Source: Nannocystis bainbridge
Lineage (GTDB): Bacteria; Myxococcota_A; Polyangia; Nannocystales; Nannocystaceae
Direction of reading: 5' to 3'
Length of the DNA: 64,000 bases
Assembly: GCF_028368995.1 (NCBI RefSeq)
Contig: NZ_JAQNDL010000004.1
Coordinates: forward strand, 256,001 to 320,000
This document shows positions 8,403 through 15,081 of this stretch, piece after piece. Numbering within the stretch: the stretch's first letter is position 1; every line of letters begins with the position of its first letter. The position numbers and the translations under genes are program-made. The notes under the pieces were generated by a model. It saw nothing but the letters and a program-made list of their open reading frames with translations. It ran no database searches and was not told the origin of the DNA.

Positions 8403-8815
8403 GGCGAGGGCGCCTCCACGCGGGTGAAGAGGAACATGCCGGCGAGCATGGCGGCGACGAACAGGGCGAGGTCGCCGCTGCCGCCGGCGAGGCCGACGAG
8501 GGCCGGGCCGGGGCACAGGCCGACGAGGCCCCAGCCGAGGCCGAACAGGGCGGCGCCGGCGAGCAGCGAGCGGTCGACGCGGCTGCGCTGCGGCAGGTGA
8601 AAGCGCGGGGCCAGGAGCGGTCGCCCGCGGCGGAGCACGAGCGGGGCGGCGAGCATGTAGAGGCCGGCGGCGCCGCCGAGCACGAGCATCAAAGCGGGGT
8701 CCCAGGCGCCGGCGAGGTCGAGGAAGGCGAGCACGTTTTCGGGCCGCGTCATGCCGGCGAGGCCGAGGCCGAGCGCGAACACGAGGCCCGAGAGCAGCGC
8801 GACGAGGACGGTCAT
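8399..8815 (-). CDS. YeeE/YedE-family sulfur transporter subunit (DUF6691-like)
   Basis: This 138-aa inner-membrane protein has four hydrophobic segments. It carries the family hallmark GLGLAGMTRPENVLAF followed by DLAGAWDPALMLVLGG, and a second GWGLVGLCPGPAL motif with a conserved Cys. These half-size proteins pair with another YeeE-like half to move thiosulfate or a related sulfur species through a Cys-lined path. Its partner is encoded at 9035-9466, two genes upstream in the operon. It overlaps the downstream MBL hydrolase start by four bases. Confidence 0.9.
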   Translation of the reverse strand: MTVLVALLSGLVFALGLGLAGMTRPENVLAFLDLAGAWDPALMLVLGGAAGLYMLAAPLVLRRGRPLLAPRFHLPQRSRVDRSLLAGAALFGLGWGLVGLCPGPALVGLAGGSGDLALFVAAMLAGMFLFTRVEAPSP

Positions 8816-8900
8816 GGGATGCCTCCGAGGATCACGGTCGTCCGGAGGATGACGATCGAGCGCGCGGCCTGACCGAAGAGACAGGTGATCGTCCGGGCCG

Positions 8901-9035
8901 TCACCGGATGCCTCCGAAGCCGAACAGGTAGAAGCACAGGGGGCCCGCGAACACGGCGAGCAGGGTGAGGCTCGGGCCCGCGGCGAGAGCGACGGGGACC
9001 ATCAGCAGGCCCGGGAGCAGGAGGACGAGCATCAT
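8901..9035 (-). CDS. 44-aa hydrophobic peptide between two YeeE halves
   Basis: This is a 44-residue open frame starting MMLVLLLPGLLMVPV and ending FGFGGIR. It has two hydrophobic stretches separated by AAGPSL, so it is probably a small membrane protein with one or two spans. Its ATG overlaps the stop of the upstream YeeE-like gene in an ATGA arrangement, the same coupling seen at the other end of the operon. This is the main reason to believe it is translated. It carries one Cys (GPLCFYL). I do not recognise a family. It could be an accessory subunit of the transporter or a decayed gene remnant. Confidence 0.55.
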   Translation of the reverse strand: MMLVLLLPGLLMVPVALAAGPSLTLLAVFAGPLCFYLFGFGGIR

Positions 9036-9466
9036 CACGAGGCACCTCCGAGGACGTGGCGGGTCAGAAAGACGGTGACGAAGGCGACCGTCATGAAGGT
9101 GAGGACGGCGGCGAGCGAGCGCGGCGAGCGGCGGCCGAGGCCGCACACGCCGTGGCCGGAGGTGCAGCCGCCGCCGAGGCGGGCGCCGAAGCCGACCAGC
9201 AGGCCGGCGAGGGCGATGGTGAGGCCGGAGCCGGGCAGGTCTTTGGGCAATGTCTCGGAGGACAGGACCCGAAGGACAGCTCCGCCGGCGAGCAGGCCGA
9301 GCACGAAGGCGAGGCGCCAGGCGAGATCGCCCGCGCGAGGGCGGAGCGCGCCGCCGACGATGCCGCTGACGCCGGCGATCCGGCCGGCGCCGGCGAGCAG
9401 GAGGACCGCGGCGGCGCCGATCATGAGGCCGCCGAGGAGGGCGAGGAGCAGGGGAGAGCTGGCCAT
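9035..9466 (-). CDS. YeeE/YedE-family sulfur transporter subunit
   Basis: This 143-aa polytopic inner-membrane protein carries the family signature GGGCTSGHGVCGLGR with the conserved Cys of the transport path, followed by SPRSLAAVLTFM. The N-terminal half has the repeated GLMIGAAAVLLLAGAGRIAG pattern. It is the first gene of the operon and forms the natural partner of the DUF6691-like half at 8399-8815. The likely substrate is thiosulfate or another sulfane sulfur compound, from family knowledge. An imperfect copy of the dispersed TGTCC/GGACA hairpin lies inside the gene at about 9251-9264. Confidence 0.9.
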   Translation of the reverse strand: MASSPLLLALLGGLMIGAAAVLLLAGAGRIAGVSGIVGGALRPRAGDLAWRLAFVLGLLAGGAVLRVLSSETLPKDLPGSGLTIALAGLLVGFGARLGGGCTSGHGVCGLGRRSPRSLAAVLTFMTVAFVTVFLTRHVLGGAS

Positions 9467-9606
9467 GCGTCACGTCGGCGCCGCGGCGCCCGGGCCGACG
9501 TGGGCCCGCCTCCGAGCCTACGCGATGGGGACGCGCGGCCGTGCGTGTCGCACCCGCGACCGGCGTGCGCCGACGCGCGTCGCTCGGCCGGCGAAGATGG
9601 CCTACG

Positions 9607-10683
9607 ATGGCGATCCCCATGAAGCTGCTGCTGCGCCTGCTGTTGTTGCTGGTCCTCGGGCTCGGGCTGTTCGCGGCGTATCTGGCGGTGGCGCCGGCTC
9701 CGATCGATCCGCTGGCGTGGGAGCCGCCGCCGGTGCCGGCGATGTCCGGGCCGCTGGCGCCGAACGAGCGCCTGGCCGGGGCGACGCTGCTGGCCGCGGG
9801 CAAGATCGACGGGCCCGAAGACGTCGAGACCGACGCCGCGGGCCGCGTGTACGGGGGCACCAACGCGGGCGAGGTGCTGCGGCTCGACGGCGACGCGCTC
9901 GAGGTGTTCGCCAACACCGGCGGTCGGCCGCTCGGCCTCGAGTTCGCGCCGTCGGGCGCGCTGATCGTCGCCGACGCGAAGAAGGGCCTGCTGTCGATCG
10001 ACGCCGACGGGCAGGTGTCGACGCTGGTCGACACGGTCGACGGGGTGCGGCTCGGCTTCACCGACGACGTGGCGGTCGCCGCCGACGGGACGATCTTCTT
10101 CACCGACGCGAGCGACAAGTTCGGCTTCGGCGATCACATGCTCGACCTGCTCGAGGCGCGGCCGCACGGGCGCCTCATCAAGTACGACCCGCTGACCAAG
10201 ACCTCGACGGTGCTGGCCAAGGACCTCTACTTCGCCAACGGGGTGGCGCTCAGCGGCGACGAGTCGTTCCTCGCGGTCAACGAGACGTACCGCTACCGGA
10301 TCAGCCGCCACTGGCTCAAGGGCCCCAAGGCCGGCACCACCGACGTGCTGATCGAGGGCCTGCCCGGCTTCCCCGACGGGGTGGCCCAGAGCGGTCGCGG
10401 GACGTTTTGGATCGCGATGTTCACGGTGCGCAACGCGGCCGGCGATTTCCTGGCGCCGCGGCCGTTCCTCAAGCGCATGGTCGCCAACCTGCCGCGCGCG
10501 CTGTGGCCGAAGCCGGAGCCGTACGGGCTGGCGATCGAGATCGACGAGGACGGCAAGGTGCTGCAGAGCCTGCACGACACGGCGGGCGCGTCGGTCTATC
10601 AGGTGACGAGCGTGCACGAGCGCGACGGGGCGCTGTACCTCGGGCACCTGCACCGCGACCGGATCTCGAAGGTCGCGCTGTAG
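9607..10683 (+). CDS. strictosidine synthase/SMP-30-like beta-propeller, membrane anchored
   Basis: This 358-aa protein has an N-terminal hydrophobic anchor (LLLRLLLLLVLGLGLFAAYL) and then a six-bladed propeller. Typical blade motifs are GPEDVETDAAGRVYGG, RPLGLEFAPSGALIVAD, DDVAVAADGTIFFTD and FANGVALSGDESFLAVNET. This is the APMAP/strictosidine-synthase-like layout, linked in the family to calcium-dependent hydrolase or esterase activity. It probably faces the periplasm. The ATG at 9607 follows a GAAG stretch; a second ATG at 9619 is also possible. It is divergent from the sulfur operon. Confidence 0.85.
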   Translation: MAIPMKLLLRLLLLLVLGLGLFAAYLAVAPAPIDPLAWEPPPVPAMSGPLAPNERLAGATLLAAGKIDGPEDVETDAAGRVYGGTNAGEVLRLDGDALEVFANTGGRPLGLEFAPSGALIVADAKKGLLSIDADGQVSTLVDTVDGVRLGFTDDVAVAADGTIFFTDASDKFGFGDHMLDLLEARPHGRLIKYDPLTKTSTVLAKDLYFANGVALSGDESFLAVNETYRYRISRHWLKGPKAGTTDVLIEGLPGFPDGVAQSGRGTFWIAMFTVRNAAGDFLAPRPFLKRMVANLPRALWPKPEPYGLAIEIDEDGKVLQSLHDTAGASVYQVTSVHERDGALYLGHLHRDRISKVAL

Positions 10684-10720
10684 CTCGCGGGCGGCGACCG
10701 GGCGCCGGCTCACGGCGCAG

Positions 10721-10828
10721 CTCGGTCGCGGCGTCCGCGAGCACGCGAGCGGCGAGCTCGGTCGCGGCGTCCGCGAGCACGCGAGCGGCGAGCTCGGTCG
10801 CGGCGTCCGCGAGCACGCGAGCGGCGAG
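10721..10828. repeat. 36-bp tandem repeat, three copies
   Basis: Three identical 36-bp units start at 10721, 10757 and 10793, beginning CTCGGTCGCGGCGTCCGCGA and ending GCGGCGAG. A fourth partial copy follows at 10829. The array sits in the 415-bp gene-free gap (10684-11098) after the propeller gene. The unit is a multiple of three, so a minus-strand frame reads repeated RVLADAATELAA. That frame has no ribosome-binding site or plausible continuation, so it is treated as noncoding. Confidence 0.9.
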
Positions 10829-10895
10829 CTCGGCGGTCGGTGCTCGTGGACCGGCGCCCCCGGGCGGCCGCGCCGTCGCAGCGGCCGGACCGATC

Positions 10896-10930
10896 GGACA
10901 TGCCGGAGAGGACATGTCGCGGAGGACAGG
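10896..10930. repeat. imperfect dispersed hairpin elements
   Basis: GGACATGCC, GGACATGTC and GGACAGG half-sites occur in a row at 10896-10930, in the gap upstream of the outer-membrane-like gene at 11099. They belong to the dispersed TGTCC/GGACA family, but the inverted pairing is imperfect here. The rest of the 10684-11098 gap shows only the 36-bp tandem repeat. Confidence 0.5.
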
Positions 10931-11098
10931 TTGCGGCAGCGGGCTCGGCCATGGCCGGCTGTCCGCTGCAGGCCGTGCGAGCGTGCTATCGGCGCGAGTC
11001 GAGGCGGAGCGGACGAGGGGGCGCGCCGACGCGAGGAAATGCGAGGCATCGCGGCGGCCCGGGCGGCGGGTCGGGCCGACCCGTGCCAGCCTTGGCGC

Positions 11099-11725
11099 GT
11101 GACCCCGAGACGCTGCTCGTCCGTCCTGCTACTTGTTGCCGCCTGGTCCTGTGCGGCGCTGGCGAGCCCGCGGGCGCTCGCCGCCGACGGCCTGTCCGGC
11201 GTGGGGGGGCGCGTCGACACGCTGGTGAACAAGCAGGAGGGCCTGCGCGCGACCGGGGTGTACCTGCACCTGTCGCCGGCGCTCGGCTTCGACGTGCGCG
11301 CGCCGAGCTTTCGCGTGTACGGCTGGGGCGTCGGCGTGGGCCGCTACTGGACCCTGCGCAAGCGGCTGGCGCTGGCCTTCGGCGGCTTCTTCGAGCACTT
11401 GCTGTGGGTCAATACGATGAGCTCCGGGGCCAGCTGGAGCCCGAGCACGCTCAACTTCGTGCGCTTCGGCCCGGAGCTGCGGGTCGGCGCCAGCAACGAG
11501 CGGGTGTTCGCCTACGGGCTGGCCCGCGTGGGCCTCGATCTGTCGATCTCGACGCCGGCGGCTTCGGTGGCGCGCATGTTCCTCGCCGAGGCCGGCGTCG
11601 GCCTGCAGGGCGCGCCGGGCAAGGGGCGGCGGCTGCTGCTCGGGGTCGAGCCGACGTTCGACGTGTCGGTGCCGAACCCGTGGCTGCTGTTTCGCGTGCG
11701 GGCGATCGTCGGCGTGCGCTTCTGA
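11099..11725 (+). CDS. secreted outer-membrane beta-barrel-like protein
   Basis: From a GTG at 11099 the 208-aa protein begins VTPRRCSSVLLLVAAWSC, followed by AALASPRALAADG, a cleavable signal peptide with an ALAADG-type site. The mature part alternates polar and hydrophobic residues in beta strands: GVYLHLSPALGFDVRAP, FRVYGWGVGVGRYWTL and FAYGLARVGLDLSIS. It ends in RVRAIVGVRF, a terminal aromatic typical of outer-membrane barrels. No specific function can be given. The start is chosen for the signal peptide; the open frame extends further upstream. Confidence 0.75.
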   Translation: MTPRRCSSVLLLVAAWSCAALASPRALAADGLSGVGGRVDTLVNKQEGLRATGVYLHLSPALGFDVRAPSFRVYGWGVGVGRYWTLRKRLALAFGGFFEHLLWVNTMSSGASWSPSTLNFVRFGPELRVGASNERVFAYGLARVGLDLSISTPAASVARMFLAEAGVGLQGAPGKGRRLLLGVEPTFDVSVPNPWLLFRVRAIVGVRF

Positions 11726-11742
11726 CAGCGAGTGCGTGACGG

Positions 11743-11767
11743 CTCGATCCGCCGCTCCTGGATCGAG
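11743..11767. terminator. hairpin between convergent genes
   Basis: CTCGATCC and GGATCGAG form an 8-bp stem around a 9-base loop, 18 bp after the barrel gene stop. The facing gene ends at 11861. There is no T-tract on either side, so the terminator role rests on position and stem only. Confidence 0.4.
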
Positions 11768-11860
11768 GTCGACCTCCGCCACGCCCCGCCGACGAAGCGG
11801 CCTTTCGACTCGCATCGGCCCACGTGAAATTGCTGCGAGATCGCCGGGCCGCGGGCGCGA

Positions 11861-12394
11861 TCATTCGCCGAACCAAAACTCGCACGCGTGCGATTCGCCG
11901 GCGCGCTCGGGGGTGAAGCCGAGGACCGCGGCGAAGGCTTCGCCGCGCCAGGACGGCCACACGGCGGCGGCCCATCCGTCGTCGACGGCGAACAGCGCGA
12001 GGCCGGCGGAGAAGTCGGAGGACGCGTCGAACTCCTCGTCGAGCTGCTCGTGGGTGAAGCGCAGGTCGGCGACGATCCATTCGGCGCCGCCGAACCAGCG
12101 GCCGCTCGCCCGGGCGTTCCAGGTGCCGAGCAGCGGGGCGAACACCGGCAGGCGCGCGAGCCGGCGCGCATCGGTGAGCACGCCGGGCGGCGGCGCATCG
12201 AGCTCGGCGAGGGCGCAGTGCGGGGGAGGCCGGGGCCAGGTGTCGAGCGGCCCGAGGCCGAAGGCCCGGCGCGCGCCGTCCAGCGGCTGCGCGGGCGGCT
12301 GACGCCCGATCAGGGCCGAGAACGCGGCGAGGCAGGTGGCGAAGGGCCGCACCGCGAAGGTGGCGGCGAGCGGGGCAGGGTCGAGGGTCGTCAT
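11861..12394 (-). CDS. hypothetical protein, 177 aa
   Basis: I do not recognise this family. The ATG at 12394 gives a 177-aa protein with no signal peptide. It is Trp- and Pro-rich, with FGLGPLDTWPRPPPHCALAE near the middle and an acidic FTHEQLDEEFDASSDFSAG segment. The C-terminus GWAAAVWPSWRGEAFAAVLG has a look somewhat like SMI1/KNR4-type small globular proteins, but this is weak. It is divergent from the small Cys-rich secreted protein at 12600. Confidence 0.7.
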   Translation of the reverse strand: MTTLDPAPLAATFAVRPFATCLAAFSALIGRQPPAQPLDGARRAFGLGPLDTWPRPPPHCALAELDAPPPGVLTDARRLARLPVFAPLLGTWNARASGRWFGGAEWIVADLRFTHEQLDEEFDASSDFSAGLALFAVDDGWAAAVWPSWRGEAFAAVLGFTPERAGESHACEFWFGE

Positions 12395-12554
12395 GGCGAT
12401 CTTCGCGGGCCGCGGGTCGGCCGCGTCCCCTGCAATGCTCGCAGGCGGGCGGTCGCATCGGTGCGAGCCATGATTGCAGATCTGCGACGGGCCCGTCCTG
12501 CTCGCTGGGCGATCACGGGCGGACGGACCGCCGCGATTGTCGTCTGCCGCTCGC

Positions 12555-12569
12555 TGGACGGGGTATTGC
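12555..12569 (+). promoter_or_regulatory. possible sigma-54 promoter (-24/-12)
   Basis: TGG at 12555-12557 and TTGC at 12566-12569 place GG and GC exactly 10 bases apart, the spacing of -24/-12 promoters. It ends 30 bp upstream of the ATG at 12600, with a GAGG ribosome-binding site at 12591. The -24 element reads TGGACG rather than the consensus TGGCAC, so this is a candidate only. Confidence 0.35.
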
Positions 12570-12599
12570 CTGCGGCCATAGTTGCGGGACGAGGTGACC

Positions 12600-12962
12600 A
12601 TGATGTTGCAGATGTTGCTGAGTGCATTGTTGACAGTGCTGGCGGGGCCCGCCGACGAGGTGGCGGCCGAGCCCGAGGCGGCGGCCGAGCCCGGCGAGGC
12701 GCTCTCGGAGGCGCCGAACGCGACGCGCACGTGGGAGTGCGTGGTCGGGGACGAGGACGGCGCGGTCTCGACGTTCGGCGAGGGCGAGGTCCAGATCTAC
12801 TGTCTGGCCTACTGTGAGGGGTTCGAGGAGTACCGGCGCGCGTGGCGGTACCCGGTCGATCCGGTCGACAAGCCGTCCGGATGGTGCCGCAGCAAGGCGA
12901 ATCGATACTGCCACCGCTACAACCTCGACTACGGCGATTCTTGCTACGGCGAGAATTATTGA
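12600..12962 (+). CDS. small secreted Cys-rich protein
   Basis: This 120-aa protein starts MMLQMLLSALLTVLAG, a short signal peptide, followed by an Ala/Glu-rich spacer (DEVAAEPEAAAEPGEA). The C-terminal 75 residues hold six cysteines (TWECVV, IYCLAYCEGF, SGWCRSK, RYCHRY, DSCYGENY) and many Tyr/Arg residues, which suggests a compact disulfide-bonded exported domain. A GAGG ribosome-binding site is 6-8 bp upstream of the ATG. A possible sigma-54 promoter precedes it and a run of strong intrinsic terminators follows. The family is not recognised; a short secreted effector or structural peptide is one idea. Confidence 0.78.
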   Translation: MMLQMLLSALLTVLAGPADEVAAEPEAAAEPGEALSEAPNATRTWECVVGDEDGAVSTFGEGEVQIYCLAYCEGFEEYRRAWRYPVDPVDKPSGWCRSKANRYCHRYNLDYGDSCYGENY

Positions 12963-13019
12963 CGGGAGTCGCCCGGGCGGCCGTCAGGGCGTGCCGCCCT
13001 GGCGGGCGACTGTCATGAT

Positions 13020-13035
13020 ATGTCCTCGAGGACAT
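13020..13035. repeat. perfect 16-bp palindrome ATGTCCTCGAGGACAT
   Basis: This exact member of the dispersed family has six-base arms ATGTCC and GGACAT around TCGA. It lies in the convergent gap after the small secreted protein gene, just before the tandem terminator run. Confidence 0.7.
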
Positions 13036-13065
13036 GCAGCCGGGGTCGGTGCGCGCCCGGGTGAG

Positions 13066-13246
13066 GATGTCCTTCGGGACATCTTTTTTTCATCGGGGCG
13101 CTGCGACGGCGCCGGGTTGAGATGTCCTTCGGGACATTTTTTTGCGAGCGGGGCGCTGCGACGGCGCGGGCTGGATGTCCTTCGGGATGTCTTTTGCGAT
13201 CGGACGCTGCGACGGCGCAGGCTGGATGACCCGGAGGACATGTCTT
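13066..13246 (+). terminator. tandem UUCG intrinsic terminators
   Basis: Units begin at 13066, 13121, 13174 and 13225, spaced 55, 53 and 51 bp. The first is a textbook terminator: GATGTCC, TTCG loop, GGACATC, then a run of T. The second has ATGTCC-TTCG-GGACAT plus seven T. The third has a decayed right arm with TTTT, and the fourth is degenerate. The spacer GGGCGCTGCGACGGCGC is shared by the units. All T-tracts are on the plus strand, so they would end transcripts from the gene at 12600-12962. They also separate it from the minus-strand gene ending at 13264. Confidence 0.85.
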
Positions 13247-13263
13247 GACGCACCCGGGCGGCG

Positions 13264-14421
13264 TCAGGGCGAGGACGGCGTCGCGCTCACGACGAGGCGG
13301 CGCATGTCGTCGCCGAAGGCGGCGTGGAGGCGGGCCTCGAGGGTCGGGCCGGGCGGCAGGGCGATCTCGAGGGTCTCGTCGAGGCCGGCGAAGCCGCACG
13401 CTTCGCCCCTGCCCGAGTGGTAGCGGAGGTTGACGGCGAGGGCGAGCTCGGCGGACGCGTCGGACGGGCGCGGGGCGAGCACGAGGGTGTGGCAGCGCGC
13501 ACCGGGCCGGACCGGGCAGCTCGCTTGCAGGTGGCTGACGGCGTCGAAGAGCCGGGCCGCGCGCGGGGCGGCGCGCCGCAGCTCGGCGTCGGTCGGGTAC
13601 TCGGTGTGCGCGCGCGGGCCGGGGCGGTTGCGCAGCGAGCGGCCGAGGAGCCCGAGCGAGGCGATGCCGACGACGACGCCGCTGACGACGCCGACGACGT
13701 GAAGCGCCGACTCGACGGCGCCCGGCCCGACGGTGCGAGAGCCTGGCAGCCGCTCGCCGAACACCGCGGCGAGCTGCGGCAGGTCGGCCGGCTGCAGCGC
13801 GACGCGCTTTTGGGCCTGGGCGGCGAGCAGCGGCGAAGCGCCCGATGGGTCGGCGGTGGTCGGGCCCGTGGACGTGTCGCGCATCGCGTCGGTGGTCGGG
13901 CCGATGGACGGGTCGCCCTTCGGTTCGGTGGTCGGGCCGCCCTTCGCATCGGCGGGGGTCGAGCCTGGCGGTGCGTGATTCGTGGTAGCGACGGCGGCCG
14001 ACGAATCACTGGTCGCGTCGGCGGGGGTCGGGCCCGGGGGGGTCGCGTTCGTCGGCGTGGGTTCGCCGGCAGCGTTCGGCGTGGCGCCGAACGGGCGATC
14101 GCTGCGCAGGGTGAAGCTCGCGGTGAAGTAGTCGAGCGGGATGGTGTTCGAGTCGTGGGTGATCCGCAGCAAGACGAACCGCTGCAGCTCGGGGGCGTCG
14201 TCGCCGAGGGCGGCGACGAGCTGCGCGTGCGGGACGGCGGCGACGTGGACGGCGGGGTCGAGCGCTTCGCGGATGACCTTTGCGACCTGTCCTTCGGGGA
14301 AGGCGCCCTCGCGCGCGCCGCAGATCGCCTCGCCGTAGTGGTGCCCGCGTTCGAGCTGCGCGAGCGAGGGGCCGCAGGCGAGCGCGGGGACGAGGGCGAG
14401 CGAGGTGGCGCGGCGCAGCAT
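13264..14421 (-). CDS. putative lipoprotein with Thr/Pro-rich linker
   Basis: This 385-aa protein begins MLRRATSLALVPALAC, a lipoprotein signal with lipidated Cys16. Residues about 17-120 form a globular domain (QLERGHHYGEAICGAREG and LLRITHDSNTIPLDYF). Then comes a linker rich in Thr, Pro, Asp and Ala with repeated PADAT/PTTDA motifs. A hydrophobic segment follows (VVGVVSGVVVGIASLGLLG), and a C-terminal domain with two cysteines (ASCPVRPGARCHTLVLAP). No known family is clear. It starts 5 bp after the upstream barrel-like gene, so the two are an operon and may form one envelope complex. Confidence 0.78.
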   Translation of the reverse strand: MLRRATSLALVPALACGPSLAQLERGHHYGEAICGAREGAFPEGQVAKVIREALDPAVHVAAVPHAQLVAALGDDAPELQRFVLLRITHDSNTIPLDYFTASFTLRSDRPFGATPNAAGEPTPTNATPPGPTPADATSDSSAAVATTNHAPPGSTPADAKGGPTTEPKGDPSIGPTTDAMRDTSTGPTTADPSGASPLLAAQAQKRVALQPADLPQLAAVFGERLPGSRTVGPGAVESALHVVGVVSGVVVGIASLGLLGRSLRNRPGPRAHTEYPTDAELRRAAPRAARLFDAVSHLQASCPVRPGARCHTLVLAPRPSDASAELALAVNLRYHSGRGEACGFAGLDETLEIALPPGPTLEARLHAAFGDDMRRLVVSATPSSP

Positions 14422-14426
14422 GGCGA

Positions 14427-15032
14427 TCACCTGGCCTTGAAGATCCGGATCAGGTCCATGCCGAACATCAGCCGCAGCTCGTGGCGGGGGCCGGTCGGGA
14501 GGTCGAGGTATTGATGGGCGATCTCGGGCACGAGGCCGAGGCGGCCGACGTCGAGCAGCAGCGAGGTGCGCACGCCCAGGACGAGCTGGCGCTCGGCGGC
14601 GCCGACGACGAGCGCCGGGACGACCGCGATGCCGGCGTCGTCCTTGCCGATGAAGCCGAGGCCGAGGCCGGCGAGCAGGAGGTGCTCGCGGGTGAATTTG
14701 CCGGCGCCGAGGCTGTAGCCGATCGTGGGGAACAGAGCGGCCTGGTTGCGGCCGCGATGGAGGCCGGCGCGGGCGAACAGGAGGCCGTCGAGGGCGAAGT
14801 GGGCGGTGTCGCTGCGCTGGCCGGCGAGCCGCGCGCCGAGGCCGAGGCCGAGCCGGAAGCCGAGCGAGACGCGCCGCCTGGAGAGGCCGTAGTAGGGCCG
14901 GCGCGGGGCTTCGGTGAGGGTGACCCGAGGGACAGGTCGCGGCTCGGGCAGGTCGATGCGCGCGGGCGCAGCGGGCGAGGGGTCGGCCGGTGCAGCCGCG
15001 ACGACGACGGCCAGGAGCTGCGCCGCGAACAT
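14427..15032 (-). CDS. outer-membrane beta-barrel-like protein
   Basis: This 201-aa protein starts MFAAQLLAVVVAAAPADPSPA, a signal peptide. After a Pro-rich spacer it shows alternating strands such as VSLGFRLGLGLGARLAG, AALFPTIGYSLGAGKF, GIAVVPALVVGAAERQLVL and RHELRLMFGMDLIRIF. Pattern and size fit an eight-stranded outer-membrane barrel. It is the first gene of a two-gene unit with the lipoprotein ending at 13264. A degenerate dispersed hairpin lies within it near 14928. The substrate is unknown. Confidence 0.78.
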   Translation of the reverse strand: MFAAQLLAVVVAAAPADPSPAAPARIDLPEPRPVPRVTLTEAPRRPYYGLSRRRVSLGFRLGLGLGARLAGQRSDTAHFALDGLLFARAGLHRGRNQAALFPTIGYSLGAGKFTREHLLLAGLGLGFIGKDDAGIAVVPALVVGAAERQLVLGVRTSLLLDVGRLGLVPEIAHQYLDLPTGPRHELRLMFGMDLIRIFKAR

Positions 15033-15081
15033 GCGGCGACACTACCACGGCGGGTCGCGGCCGGCGCCGCCGGTCGCCGGC

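Noticed and set aside
10721..10828. The 36-bp tandem repeat as a CRISPR or coding repeat
   Set aside because: Copies are directly adjacent with no spacers, and the open frame across them lacks start signals and domains.
12984..13253. An 89-residue frame with CPEGH-like repeats over the tandem terminators
   Set aside because: The peptide repeats are read-through of the DNA hairpin repeat. There is no ribosome-binding site or protein-like composition.
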